A DNA stretch of 64,000 nucleotides from assembly GCA_947166625.1 (NCBI GenBank), contig CAMVEX010000003.1, forward strand, positions 81,197-145,196. The letters are read 5' to 3'. Both the position numbers and the translations under genes were made by a program. The stretch comes from an uncultured Clostridia bacterium (GTDB lineage Bacteria; Bacillota; Clostridia; Oscillospirales; Acutalibacteraceae). Below, one piece after another: positions 9,237 through 18,551 of this stretch (its first letter is position 1; each line of letters begins with the position of its first letter). The notes under the pieces were generated by a model, which searched no databases, had not been told where the DNA came from, and was given only the letters and a program-made list of their open reading frames with translations.

Positions 9237-11483
9237 TTAATTGACCCTCAGGAACTGACCCGCCTCGACCACATTGCCGCGAACGGAAAAGTCTCTGTCG
9301 GTATAGTTTACGTAAATCATCGCTCCGGTATCGTATTCGGTGCAGTAAACGCCGTCCGATACCTTGTAGTGATCCGTCATCCTCGCGTGGCGCAGATCAT
9401 AAAGGCAGGCGTTTGCCTCGGCGTAAAATTCCGCGGCGGCGTTTATGGAATTATCATAGTAGTAAATATCGCTCTCGCCGTTGCCGCTGGCGGCCTTGTA
9501 ATTCCACTTATAGCAGGGGCAGGCGCCGTATTCGATAAAGCGAAGCATCATTTCGGAAGGGTCGGGGCTTTCGTTGAGCGGAGCGCCCGAATAATCCGCC
9601 AGCCCGTGAAGGATCAGCGGGATGAACGGAACGGGAGTGTAAGAGCCGCTTTTTGAAACCGTCGTGGTGAGCGGAAGCTCGGTGACGGATTTGATATTTT
9701 TGAGCATATAGAAGCTGCCGCCGACGGTCATTATCTCATTGCCCGTAGAGAGGGGAGAAACGGTGCCCGATACGGTGCGGGACGCCTCCTGGCGGAGCAT
9801 ACCGCCCTTTGAAAAATCGGAGTAGAGAATGGAGCCCGCGTCATTGAGGCAAATGCCCGAATATGAGCCGTCGGAAGAGCGTGAAAGCACCGCCGCAACG
9901 GCGTTTTTGAGCCTTGAAACCTGCCTGAGGATCCTCGCGGACGGGTCGGCTCCCGACGCCGAGACCGCCGTATTCACGGGAGTATAGAGGGTATCGTTTC
10001 CGAATATATCGCTCGCCGGCCTGCCGCGCATATTGCCGGAGGCGGAGAGAATATCTATATCTATGAAAAGGCGCATATTCTGATTTGAAATATATTCATA
10101 GAGCGAGGCGAGACCGCGCCTTCCGCCGAGCCTTGATGAAAAGCGCGAATAAGTGATGTCGCGGCTGTCCGTTCCGCCGGTCTTTGCCGCGCAATATCTC
10201 ACATTTACGCTGTCGATCCCCTTGTTTTTCATACGGACTAGCATATCCTGCGCCTGCTCGAAATCGGTCAGCACGCTCTGATATTCAAACGAGCCTATCG
10301 ACTTTTTGCCTACACCGGTGAGAGTGAGGAAAAACGGCAGGGAATCCGTCTCCCCGGGCGCCTGCGAGGAGAGCATACCGTCTCTTATAAGCTGCTCTCT
10401 GACAGCCGACGCCATGCCCGAATAAGTGGCGTTGATGCCCGAAAGGAATCTGTAACACATATCTATCTGCGTGATATTCGATTTATCCGACAGGTAAAAT
10501 ACGCCGTCTTCAAATGCGGAAGGGGTGATATTGAATGATGAATAAACGCGGTTGAAGCCCGAAGCACTGACGGCCTTTTCCGCTTTGATAACCGCCGCCG
10601 CGTCACCGTCCTCGATAAGGGCGGCAAAGGCGGTCTGCCCGGTCTTTATGCCGAATGCCGGTATCGCGGCGCTGCCCGAATATCCGCCGGGGCAGGAGAG
10701 GTCGTCTCCGTAAACCGCGAATGACAGCGATTCAAACGATTCATCAAATACGGATGTGTTTATTACCGCACCGCAGCCGTCCGGCACAAAGAGGAAATCG
10801 CCGGCTTCGGAGGTATTGTATGCGCCGAAATAGTTGAGTATCTCCATGCTCTCGACCGAGGCGGAGAGGTTGCCCGTAAGGTTTTCCCATTTGCAGTTTA
10901 CGGTCATACTGCCGTCTGCAAGCTTTACGGTCATCGTCACTCTGAAACCTATATCGCCGGCCGAAAAACTCTTTTTTGAAGCGACATCGGGCGAGGGGAA
11001 TATGTCATAGGTGAATATGCAGGAATTATCCTGAGTTTTTACGGAGGATTTGCCGTAAGCCACGGAATTATCCTGGCTGTTGAGCAGATAGATATCCGTC
11101 CCTCCCGCGATCCTCAGGGAGACCATGCTCGAATCTATCGAGGGCAGATTTGCCGTTTCGGGCTTTGAGGGCAGGGCCGTGAAGAGAGAATCCGCCGCGC
11201 TGTCATATATCCCGAATGAGCAGGTGCGTTCATCCGCCCACAGCTCGATAAAACCCGATGAAATGCCGGATTTTACAAACCGGGATCTGTCGGAGCTGAA
11301 GTGAAGCGAAGCGTCGCTCGACGGCCTGCTGATAACATTCCGCGCCGAAACATTGCGCGTGACGCGCACACCGCTGTTGCTTCTGCCGCAGGATGCGAAT
11401 GAGAGACAGATCAGCAATACCGCCGTGAGCGCCGATATTGATTTTATTATCCTGTTTTTATTTGCTGTTGTAGAAATTTTCAT
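9237..11483 (-). CDS. DUF5696 domain-containing lipoprotein
   Basis: About 748 residues. The ATG at 11483 gives a classical lipoprotein signal (SALTAVLLICLSFASCGR) with Cys as the likely lipidation site; upstream starts would lengthen the N-region and overlap the kinase further. The rest is extracellular, without further membrane spans, and contains a substrate-like TIM-barrel-type stretch (MRLFIDIDIL, GADPSARILRQVSRLKNA). The pattern resembles DUF5696 proteins of Clostridia, which are thought to be carbohydrate-related, but no activity is established. It overlaps the sensor-kinase gene by 26 bp, so it may be controlled or sensed by that two-component system. Confidence 0.7.
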   Translation of the reverse strand: MKISTTANKNRIIKSISALTAVLLICLSFASCGRSNSGVRVTRNVSARNVISRPSSDASLHFSSDRSRFVKSGISSGFIELWADERTCSFGIYDSAADSLFTALPSKPETANLPSIDSSMVSLRIAGGTDIYLLNSQDNSVAYGKSSVKTQDNSCIFTYDIFPSPDVASKKSFSAGDIGFRVTMTVKLADGSMTVNCKWENLTGNLSASVESMEILNYFGAYNTSEAGDFLFVPDGCGAVINTSVFDESFESLSFAVYGDDLSCPGGYSGSAAIPAFGIKTGQTAFAALIEDGDAAAVIKAEKAVSASGFNRVYSSFNITPSAFEDGVFYLSDKSNITQIDMCYRFLSGINATYSGMASAVREQLIRDGMLSSQAPGETDSLPFFLTLTGVGKKSIGSFEYQSVLTDFEQAQDMLVRMKNKGIDSVNVRYCAAKTGGTDSRDITYSRFSSRLGGRRGLASLYEYISNQNMRLFIDIDILSASGNMRGRPASDIFGNDTLYTPVNTAVSASGADPSARILRQVSRLKNAVAAVLSRSSDGSYSGICLNDAGSILYSDFSKGGMLRQEASRTVSGTVSPLSTGNEIMTVGGSFYMLKNIKSVTELPLTTTVSKSGSYTPVPFIPLILHGLADYSGAPLNESPDPSEMMLRFIEYGACPCYKWNYKAASGNGESDIYYYDNSINAAAEFYAEANACLYDLRHARMTDHYKVSDGVYCTEYDTGAMIYVNYTDRDFSVRGNVVEAGQFLRVN

Positions 11484-12990
11484 AGTATTCCGGACCTTCG
11501 GGGACTTCAAAATAAAACTCGACCCCGCCGTCAACATTGTTTACGCCGAATGCGCAGCGGTGATTGGTCATAATGCTCTTGACTATGGAAAGACCGAGGC
11601 CGAAGCGGTTGGTGCTTCTGTTATGCGCCTTGTCTGCCCTGTAAAAGCTATCCCATATTTCGGAGATATCCTCCTGCGCGATATGCTCGCCCGTGTTTAT
11701 GACCGAAATGCGGATGCAGCCGTTGCTCCGCTTTTCGGAGCTTATCGAGATCCGCTTTTCGCCCGCGCAGTGTGAAATGGCGTTGGTGATGTAGTTTTTG
11801 AGAACTATCTCTATCTTTTCGCCCTGGGCGAAGCATTCGAGGGAGAGGGGGACGGAATTTTCCGCCGTTATTCCGTTATCGCTTATCTCAAGAGCCAGGT
11901 GGCCGAGCAGGGATGAAATGCTCTCGCCTATGTCATAATAATCGGGATTGAAGGGCTGTGATTTGCTCTCAAGCTTTGAAAGCTCAAGCAGCTCGAGCAC
12001 AAGCTCATTCATCTTGCTGCTCTCATCCATGATTATCGAGCAGTATTCGCGTATTACCGCGGGGTCGTCGCTGATGCCCTCTTTGAGCCCCTCGGCATAT
12101 CCGCTGATTATCGCTATGGGAGTTTTTAATTCGTGAGAAACGTTGCTGATGAAGGATTTTCTCGCGTTGTCGAGGGCGAGGCGAAGCTCGATATCCTTCT
12201 CAAGCTGTCTGTTTTTATCGTTGAGGTCGTCAAGGGTGGAGTCAAGCTTATCGGAGAGCGTGTTTATGCTCCTGCCGAGCTCGCCGATCTCATCTCTGCC
12301 GTAGTCTTTGCATTTGCGGCTGAAATTCAGAGCCGCCATATCCTTGGTAATATCGTTTATCTCCTCGACCGGCTTTGTGAATCTGTAGATCAATACGAAG
12401 AATATCACGACCAGCAGGGCGACCACCGAGATCGAAAACACGGAATAAACTCTGTCTGCAACGGTGACTATGCTCTCGATATCCGCCACGGGATAAAACA
12501 CATAGACCGTGTCACCGGTCGAAAGCTCGCTGTTGTAAACGAAATAATCGGCGTTTGTGGCATTTTTTTTCTTTATCTCGAAATTATTGTATTTGAATTT
12601 TGAAGAATTATATCTGACGCTGTCCGTCATATCGGCGTATTCGGGCTTGGTCGAGCCGGGGGAGGGGAAATGGCCCACATCCACCGCGGAGCCGGACGCG
12701 CTGCTGCGATAGAGCAAAAAACCGTCGGGATCGACTATCTCAAAATCCACCCCGTAATTTTGCGACAGGGCGTAGAGATCGAAATAATATGTGCCCGAAT
12801 CGGGTACGAGATAATCCGTCATATCGGCAACGGTGACGAGCTTGCCGTAAGTGTTTCTGGTAAAGACCGAGAAAAGCAGGGGCTCGGATATCACCGAGAC
12901 AGCGATGAAAAAAATTATCATCACGATAAGTATCGCGGCAAAGAGCTTTATGCGGATCTTTGAATTCAGGAATGAGAAAAGTTTTTTCAT
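11458..12990 (-). CDS. Sensor histidine kinase with HAMP domain
   Basis: 510 residues. Two membrane segments (about residues 14-36 and 180-203) enclose an extracellular domain of roughly 140 residues; a HAMP region follows (KPVEEINDITKDMAALNFS). The HisKA box is FISNVSHELKTPIAIISGYAEG, and the ATPase domain has an N-box (LKNYITNAISHCAG) and G-box (FGLGLSIVKSIM). It should autophosphorylate on His and pass the phosphate to the response regulator encoded just upstream, whose stop overlaps this start (ATGA). The extracellular signal is unknown. The overlap with the DUF5696 gene ties all three genes together. Confidence 0.93.
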   Translation of the reverse strand: MKKLFSFLNSKIRIKLFAAILIVMIIFFIAVSVISEPLLFSVFTRNTYGKLVTVADMTDYLVPDSGTYYFDLYALSQNYGVDFEIVDPDGFLLYRSSASGSAVDVGHFPSPGSTKPEYADMTDSVRYNSSKFKYNNFEIKKKNATNADYFVYNSELSTGDTVYVFYPVADIESIVTVADRVYSVFSISVVALLVVIFFVLIYRFTKPVEEINDITKDMAALNFSRKCKDYGRDEIGELGRSINTLSDKLDSTLDDLNDKNRQLEKDIELRLALDNARKSFISNVSHELKTPIAIISGYAEGLKEGISDDPAVIREYCSIIMDESSKMNELVLELLELSKLESKSQPFNPDYYDIGESISSLLGHLALEISDNGITAENSVPLSLECFAQGEKIEIVLKNYITNAISHCAGEKRISISSEKRSNGCIRISVINTGEHIAQEDISEIWDSFYRADKAHNRSTNRFGLGLSIVKSIMTNHRCAFGVNNVDGGVEFYFEVPEGPEYYENFYNSK

Positions 12991-13676
12991 TCCCTGCCCA
13001 CCTCGATTTTGTAACCCACGCCGAAAACGGTCTTGATATGGGTGTTGCCCCAGGCGCCGAGTTTTGTCCTCAGCCGGGCGAGGTGAGAATCCACCGTCCT
13101 GCTGTCTCCGCTGAAATCAATGCCCCAGATATCGTCAAGCAGGGCGTCGCGCGAAAAAGTCCTTCCGGGATTTGAGGCGAGTTTTTCGAGCAGGTTGAAT
13201 TCTTTGATCTTCAATTCTATTTCTCTGCCGTCGAGGGTCACCTCATGGGCGGCAAGGTTTATTATCAGCCCGTCAACCGAAATCATATCGGGCGAATCCT
13301 CTTTTTTGACAGCGCCCGAGCGCTTGAGCAGGGCTTCGACCCTCTTGATGAATACGGGCATACTGAATGGCTTGGTGATGAAATCATCCGCGCCGCTCTC
13401 AAATGAGACGAGCTCGTCAAACTCCTGGCTGCGCGCGGTGAGCACGATGATAGGCACGCGGCTGGTTTCTCTGATCTTTTTGCAGACCTCCCAGCCGTCC
13501 ATTTCGGGCATCATTATATCGCAGACAACGAGGTCGATATTTTTAACGGCATTAAACATTTCAACAGCCTGCCTGCCGTCTGCCGCCTCGAAGGTTTCGT
13601 GGCCGGAATTTTTAAGGAAATCGCACACCAGCCTTCTCATTCTCGCCTCATCTTCGGCAACAAGTATTCTGCTCAT
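12987..13676 (-). CDS. OmpR/PhoB-family response regulator
   Basis: 229 residues. The receiver domain has the acidic pocket (E8, D9), phosphoacceptor D53 in VVCDIMMPEMDG, the conserved Thr in VLTARS and Lys in DDFITKPFS. A winged-helix DNA-binding domain follows (LKIKEFNLLEKLASNPGRTFSRDALLDDIWG, then the SRTVDSHLARLRTKLG recognition region). It is the first gene of the long minus-strand run and overlaps its kinase by 4 bp. Target genes are unknown; the immediate operon is the best guess. Confidence 0.95.
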   Translation of the reverse strand: MSRILVAEDEARMRRLVCDFLKNSGHETFEAADGRQAVEMFNAVKNIDLVVCDIMMPEMDGWEVCKKIRETSRVPIIVLTARSQEFDELVSFESGADDFITKPFSMPVFIKRVEALLKRSGAVKKEDSPDMISVDGLIINLAAHEVTLDGREIELKIKEFNLLEKLASNPGRTFSRDALLDDIWGIDFSGDSRTVDSHLARLRTKLGAWGNTHIKTVFGVGYKIEVGRE

Positions 13677-13734
13677 CGTCTCACTCCCCCGGAATTATGA
13701 TAATATACGATACACTTCTCCATACTATTGCAAT

Positions 13735-13764
13735 ATTGTAGCACAAGCCCGGGCTCAAATTCAA
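13735..13764 (-). promoter_or_regulatory. Candidate promoter for the response regulator operon
   Basis: On the minus strand TTGAAT (13764-13759), an 18-bp spacer holding a GAGCCCGGGCTT palindrome, and TACAAT (13740-13735), about 60 bp upstream of the start codon. Confidence 0.45.
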
Positions 13765-13814
13765 GTAGTAATTATATAAAATATACAGTATATATCCTGT
13801 TAAAATAAAAAACT

Positions 13815-13843
13815 TGATTTATTAACGGATTTGTAGTATAATC
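13815..13843 (+). promoter_or_regulatory. Promoter for the cysteine desulfurase operon
   Basis: TTGATT (13815-13820), 17-bp spacer, TATAAT (13838-13843). It lies about 65 bp before the desulfurase start and is followed by a small GCCGAAAACGGC hairpin in the leader. Confidence 0.7.
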
Positions 13844-13906
13844 CCCTATATATGTGCCGAAAACGGCAGAAAGAAATTTGCTCACGCGGTATCCGGAGGA
13901 TTGAAA

Positions 13907-15043
13907 ATGACGCTTCGCGGTTATTTTGACAACAGCGCTACTACCCGCCCCTGCGAGGAGGCGGTCAACGCCGTCAATATAGCTTTGAGAGAATGCTGGG
14001 GCAACCCGTCATCCCTTCATTTCAAAGGGACTGAATCCGAAAGGCTGCTTGAGGATTCGCGGCGTTCGGTGGCTTCGCTGCTCTCGTGCGAGAGCGAGGA
14101 GATATATTTTACATCCGGCGGCACGGAGGGCAACAATCTCGCGGTATTCGGCGCGGCTCATAAGCTCAGAAGGAACGGAAACAGGATCGTATCCACCTCC
14201 ATTGAGCATCCGAGCGTTGACGAAGCCCTGACTCAGCTCGGCAGAGAAGGCTTTGAGATAATCAGGATAAAGCCGGACAGTTTCGGAAGGATAGCGGAGG
14301 AAGACATCATCTCAGCCGTCAATTCCGATACGATCCTTGTCACGATGATGCTTGTGAATAACGAGGTCGGCTCTATCATTCCCGTTCGCGCCGCAAAAAG
14401 AGCCGTTACAAGGGCAAAAGCCCCGGCGCTCATCCACTGCGACGCCGTTCAGGCCTTCGGGAAGATCCCCGTTAAGCCCTCTCAGCTCGGAGCGGATATC
14501 GTCACCGTCAGTTCACATAAGATCCACGGCCCCAAGGGAGTCGGCGCGATATATATCAAAAACGGAGTGAAAATCCTGCCCCGCGCTTTCGGAGGGGAGC
14601 AGGAATCACATATCAGACCGGGCACTCAGGCTATGCCCGCCGTCGCGGGATTCGGAGCCGCCGCCGAGGCGATAGGCGATATGAAAGAATCACTCGAAAG
14701 AGTGACCCTGATTCGCGATCACATGCTCAAAAGATTTGAAGAAATCGGCGGCATAAGGATAAATTCCGCCCCCGATGCCCTGCCTTATATCACAAATATC
14801 TCGGTCATCGGCATCAAATCCGAGCCGATGCTGAATTATCTCTCATCAGAGGGGATTTGCGTATCGAGCGGCTCCGCCTGCTCAAAGGGCAAGCGCAGCA
14901 GGGTGCTGACCGAAATGGGGCTCGATAAAGAGGCTATGGAAAGCCCGCTTCGCATCAGTTTTTCACGCTTCACGACCAAAGAAGAAACAGACCGTCTCGT
15001 TGACGCCGTCGCGTCGGGAAAGAGCGGGATAAGATCCAAATAA
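13907..15043 (+). CDS. Cysteine desulfurase (NifS/IscS family)
   Basis: 378 residues from the ATG at 13907 (CCGGAGGA upstream); an in-frame TTG two codons earlier is less likely. This PLP enzyme takes sulfur from cysteine as a persulfide. Visible motifs are YFDNSATTRPC at the N-terminus, TSGGTEGNNLAVFG, the PLP lysine in VSSHKIHGPKGVGAIY, and the catalytic Cys loop SSGSACSKGKRSRVL. The short catalytic loop fits a NifS/group II-like desulfurase. Immediately downstream is thiI, so it probably supplies sulfur for tRNA 4-thiouridine, as NifZ does in Bacillus. Confidence 0.93.
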   Translation: MTLRGYFDNSATTRPCEEAVNAVNIALRECWGNPSSLHFKGTESERLLEDSRRSVASLLSCESEEIYFTSGGTEGNNLAVFGAAHKLRRNGNRIVSTSIEHPSVDEALTQLGREGFEIIRIKPDSFGRIAEEDIISAVNSDTILVTMMLVNNEVGSIIPVRAAKRAVTRAKAPALIHCDAVQAFGKIPVKPSQLGADIVTVSSHKIHGPKGVGAIYIKNGVKILPRAFGGEQESHIRPGTQAMPAVAGFGAAAEAIGDMKESLERVTLIRDHMLKRFEEIGGIRINSAPDALPYITNISVIGIKSEPMLNYLSSEGICVSSGSACSKGKRSRVLTEMGLDKEAMESPLRISFSRFTTKEETDRLVDAVASGKSGIRSK

Positions 15044-15062
15044 GCTTAAAACAGGTAAGGCA

Positions 15063-16235
15063 ATGAAAGAAGTAATTCTCATCAAAAACGGCGAGCTCGC
15101 CCTCAAGGGCCTCAACAGAAGGACTTTTGAGGATATGCTCATCAAAAATATGAAAAACCGCCTCAGAAGTCTCGGAGACTTCACCTTTGAGGTACAGCAG
15201 TCAACGATAATCGCTCAGCCGGACAGCGAGGATATCGACCTCGATCAGGCGGTCGAAAGGGTCGGCAGAGTATTCGGGATCGCGGCTTTTTCGAGAGCCG
15301 CCGCGTGTGAAAAGGATTTTCAGAAAATTCTCTCCTGCGCCGCGGAATATCTCGAGGAGGATCTCGAGGGCGCATCCACCTTCAAGGTCGAGGCAAAGAG
15401 GTCGGATAAAAAATTCCCGCTCACATCCCCCGAAATATGCAGGGAGGCGGGCGGATATCTGCTCAATAAATTTCCCCATCTGACGGTCGATGTGCATAAC
15501 CCCGACATAACCGTAAACATCGAGATAAGAGATACTGCTGCGTTTATCCACGGCAGGCAGATCAAGGGAGCCGGAGGAATGCCGACCGGGTCATCGGGCA
15601 AGGCGTGCCTGCTCATTTCGGGCGGTATTGACAGCCCCGTTGCCGGCTATATGATGGCTAAACGCGGGCTCTCGCTCACCGCCGTTCACTTCGCTTCGCC
15701 CCCCTATACCAGCGAAAAGGCGGAGCAGAAGGTACACCGCCTGCTGGAGCGCGTGACGAGATTCTCGGGCAGGATAGGCCTCTGGGTGGTGCATTTCACC
15801 GAGATCCAGGAAAATATCAAAGATAACTGCCCCGAGGAAATGTTTACCGTAATAATGCGCAGGATGATGATGAGAGTGGCTCAGCTTATCGCTCAGCGCG
15901 AAAATGCCGGAGCACTGATCACCGGCGAGAGCGTAGGTCAGGTCGCAAGCCAGACGATGCCTGCCATCGCCTGCACCGACGCGGTGTGTGAAATACCCGT
16001 ATTCAGACCGCTTATCGGCATGGATAAGGATGAAGTGATCGATATAGCGAGAAACAAAACCGATACATTCGACCTCTCCGTTTTACCTTATGAAGACTGC
16101 TGCACGGTATTCACTCCGCGCCACCCCAGGACAAGGCCGACCCTCGATTACGCCGAAAAGGCGGAGACGGGATTTGACTGGAGGCCGATGGTCGAAGAAG
16201 CGGCGAGGACCGCAAGACTTGTTGTGATAGGTTGA
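15063..16235 (+). CDS. thiI: tRNA uracil 4-sulfurtransferase ThiI (without rhodanese domain)
   Basis: 390 residues. An N-terminal ferredoxin-like and THUMP region (about residues 1-165) binds the tRNA, and the adenylating domain has the PP-loop LLISGGIDSPVAGYMMAKRG. The C-terminal rhodanese domain of E. coli ThiI is absent, as in Bacillus and many Clostridia, where a dedicated desulfurase delivers sulfur directly. It installs s4U at position 8 of tRNAs. The gene follows the desulfurase by 19 bp. The C-terminal CCTVFTPRHPRTRP stretch is typical of the short form. Confidence 0.95.
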   Translation: MKEVILIKNGELALKGLNRRTFEDMLIKNMKNRLRSLGDFTFEVQQSTIIAQPDSEDIDLDQAVERVGRVFGIAAFSRAAACEKDFQKILSCAAEYLEEDLEGASTFKVEAKRSDKKFPLTSPEICREAGGYLLNKFPHLTVDVHNPDITVNIEIRDTAAFIHGRQIKGAGGMPTGSSGKACLLISGGIDSPVAGYMMAKRGLSLTAVHFASPPYTSEKAEQKVHRLLERVTRFSGRIGLWVVHFTEIQENIKDNCPEEMFTVIMRRMMMRVAQLIAQRENAGALITGESVGQVASQTMPAIACTDAVCEIPVFRPLIGMDKDEVIDIARNKTDTFDLSVLPYEDCCTVFTPRHPRTRPTLDYAEKAETGFDWRPMVEEAARTARLVVIG

Positions 16236-16240
16236 CCGAA

Positions 16241-17476
16241 ATGGCTGTTTGCGAAATACTGTCGGTGGGCACCGAAATACTGCTCGGCGACATTCTCAAT
16301 ACAAATTCTCAATATTTATCCCGTGCGCTCGCGGGTATGGGCATATCCGTTTTGCACCATACGACGGTCGGAGACAATCACGCCCGTCTGGCTCAGGCGG
16401 TACGCGAAGCACTCGGCAGAAGTGATATAATTATCGCCACGGGAGGTCTCGGCCCTACTGCCGACGACATAACCGCCGAGGTCTGCTGCAAAGAATTCGG
16501 CTTTGAGCTTGAATTCAATAAGGAGATTGCCGACGGCATTAAAAAGTATTTTGACTCAAGAGGCATGGAGATGCCCGAAACCAATCTCAAGCAGGCATAC
16601 GTGCCCAAAGGCGGAGAGGCTTTTGAAAACCCGATGGGCACCGCCCCCGGGATGGGGATGAAAAAGGGCGGCAAATGCCTTGTGATACTGCCCGGCCCGC
16701 CCCACGAAATGTCCGTGATATTCACGCAGAGCGTTGTGCCTTATCTTGCCGAATACAGCTCGTGCACCATAATTTCTCACGAGATCAGGACTATGGGGAT
16801 CGGTGAGAGCGCGCTTGCGGAGCTGTGCTCAGACCTGCTTGACGGCGAGAATCCGACCGTTGCGCCGTATTGCAAGATAGGCGAGGCTCTTTTGAGGGTC
16901 ACCGCGAGAGCGGAAAACGCCGAGGCGGCGGAAAAACTTGCCGCACCGGTGATCGAAGAAATAAAATCACGCGCAGGCGAGTATATTTACGGTATCGACT
17001 GCGAAAATATAGAGGGAGCGGTCGTTCCCGCCCTTAATGAAGCGGGGCTCACCGTCGCGACCGCAGAGAGCTGCACGGCGGGGCTGGTCGCCAAAAGGCT
17101 GACCGATATACCGGGCGCAAGCGCCGTATTCAGCCACGGAGTGATAACCTACGCAAACGAGGTCAAAGAAAAGGCTCTCGGTGTGAAGCACGAAACTCTC
17201 GAAAAATTCGGAGCGGTCAGCGAAGAGACGGCGAGAGAGATGGCGCAGGGTATCCGCAGAGTGAGCGGAGCCGATATAGGCGTTTCCGTCACCGGTTTCG
17301 CGGGTCCGGATTCTGATGAGCCGGGCAAGGCTCCCGGGCTTATGTATGTTGCCCTTGATTGCGATAAATGCTCTCTTTGCGAAAAGCTCGAAACCGGCAA
17401 GGCGGACAGAAACTTTAACCGTACCTTTGCCGCTTCCCGCGCTCTGCATCTGATAATCAAGGCTCTTAAAGGGTGA
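16241..17476 (+). CDS. cinA: CinA, competence/damage-inducible protein (NMN deamidase family)
   Basis: About 411 residues. The ATG at 16241 is preferred because the family starts close to the CEILSVGTEILLGDILNTN motif. A molybdopterin-binding-like domain follows (ATGGLGPTADDITAE; NPMGTAPGMGMKKGGK; ILPGPPHEM), then the amidohydrolase domain with the catalytic Ser motif TVATAESCTAGLVAKRL and VSVTGFAGPDSDEPG. CinA enzymes cleave NMN to NaMN for NAD salvage, and some also have ADP-ribose pyrophosphatase activity. The start sits 5 bp after the thiI stop, so translation is probably coupled. The third gene downstream carries a degenerate copy of this architecture. Confidence 0.95.
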   Translation: MAVCEILSVGTEILLGDILNTNSQYLSRALAGMGISVLHHTTVGDNHARLAQAVREALGRSDIIIATGGLGPTADDITAEVCCKEFGFELEFNKEIADGIKKYFDSRGMEMPETNLKQAYVPKGGEAFENPMGTAPGMGMKKGGKCLVILPGPPHEMSVIFTQSVVPYLAEYSSCTIISHEIRTMGIGESALAELCSDLLDGENPTVAPYCKIGEALLRVTARAENAEAAEKLAAPVIEEIKSRAGEYIYGIDCENIEGAVVPALNEAGLTVATAESCTAGLVAKRLTDIPGASAVFSHGVITYANEVKEKALGVKHETLEKFGAVSEETAREMAQGIRRVSGADIGVSVTGFAGPDSDEPGKAPGLMYVALDCDKCSLCEKLETGKADRNFNRTFAASRALHLIIKALKG

Positions 17477-17528
17477 TGAGCCCGTTATTATATCTTTCGG
17501 CCCGTCGGGGCCTGTTCAAGGAGATCGT

Positions 17529-18506
17529 ATGAAAAACAACAAACTGTGGATGATCTTATCATGCGTATTCGGCGTTGCGGCGGCAGCCTTTATCGCCCTT
17601 ACCGTTTTGAATTTCATTCCCCGAAGCGACAGCGTAAGCTCGCCCGAGATAAACTATGTCCTCCCCGAGGGCACAAAAACCGCAGTGCTCGCCGGCGATC
17701 TTTCGTCTCTCGTTTCAAATAATTACAAGAAGGCAAAATTTCCTGACGGAATTCTCGATTCGATGAAGCAGGCTTACGCGGTCAATAATAATCTGGTCGG
17801 CTGGCTCACGATCCCCGGCACGGAAATAGACACCGCCGTGCTTCAATCGGATGACAATGACAAATACCTCAAAAGAGATTTCTATGAGGCGTGGACGGGC
17901 GAGCTCAGCGGCAGGCTTTACGGCAATCTTTTCCTCGATTACCGCTGCATAGGCGACGGCGAGCTCTCAAAGAATATGATAATTCACGGGCATACCACTG
18001 GCAAATCGGACGGCATCCCCAAGCAGTCGTTCCGCTCGCTCTACGATTACAGGAAAAAAGAGCATTTCATTAAGAATCCGATCATCAGATATTCGACCCT
18101 CAAGGGCGTTTACACCTACAAGATCTACGCGGTATTTTATTCATCGGTAAATCCGTCGGATGATAACGGCTACTTCTTCAATTATATCTATCCCGATATG
18201 TCCGACAGAAATATGGAGGGCTATATCGAGCAGGTGGATCAGAGGGCTCTTTATGAGACGGGCGTAGGTCTTGAGCCTACGGATAAGATAATCACCCTTT
18301 CGACCTGCATTTATGATCTGGGCAAGAGCGTGGAAACAAGGCTCGTTGTGGTCGGAAGGCTTCTGCGTGACGGCGAGAGCGCCGAAATAGATCCGTCGCT
18401 CGTAAAGGATCACAGCGATTACCGCAGACCGCAGGTGTGGTATAACAGAAACGGAAAAACCAATCCCTATAAGGATTCGGCAAGATGGCAGCCGAGCCCG
18501 GATTGA
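17529..18506 (+). CDS. Class B sortase (first of a pair)
   Basis: 325 residues. An N-terminal signal anchor (about residues 7-29) precedes an extracellular sortase domain with catalytic His in IIHGHTTGKSD (H155), Cys in LSTCIYDLG (C260) and Arg in ETRLVVVGRL (about R271). The VGWLTIPGTEIDTAVLQSDDN strand and overall layout indicate class B. Sortases cleave a sorting motif in surface proteins and transfer them to cell-wall peptide or pilus. A C-terminal extension after the domain (PQVWYNRNGKTNPYKDSARW) is shared with the next gene, showing the two are paralogues. AAGGAGAT precedes the start. Confidence 0.93.
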   Translation: MKNNKLWMILSCVFGVAAAAFIALTVLNFIPRSDSVSSPEINYVLPEGTKTAVLAGDLSSLVSNNYKKAKFPDGILDSMKQAYAVNNNLVGWLTIPGTEIDTAVLQSDDNDKYLKRDFYEAWTGELSGRLYGNLFLDYRCIGDGELSKNMIIHGHTTGKSDGIPKQSFRSLYDYRKKEHFIKNPIIRYSTLKGVYTYKIYAVFYSSVNPSDDNGYFFNYIYPDMSDRNMEGYIEQVDQRALYETGVGLEPTDKIITLSTCIYDLGKSVETRLVVVGRLLRDGESAEIDPSLVKDHSDYRRPQVWYNRNGKTNPYKDSARWQPSPD

Positions 18507-18551
18507 TGAAATAAAGGATCCTACCCGCATTTACACCAAAAGGAGAGAATT

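Noticed and set aside
13861..13880. GCCGAAAACGGC hairpin in the desulfurase leader as a riboswitch
   Set aside because: It is only a 4-bp stem without T run or known riboswitch features, and a similar one occurs at 42558-42571.
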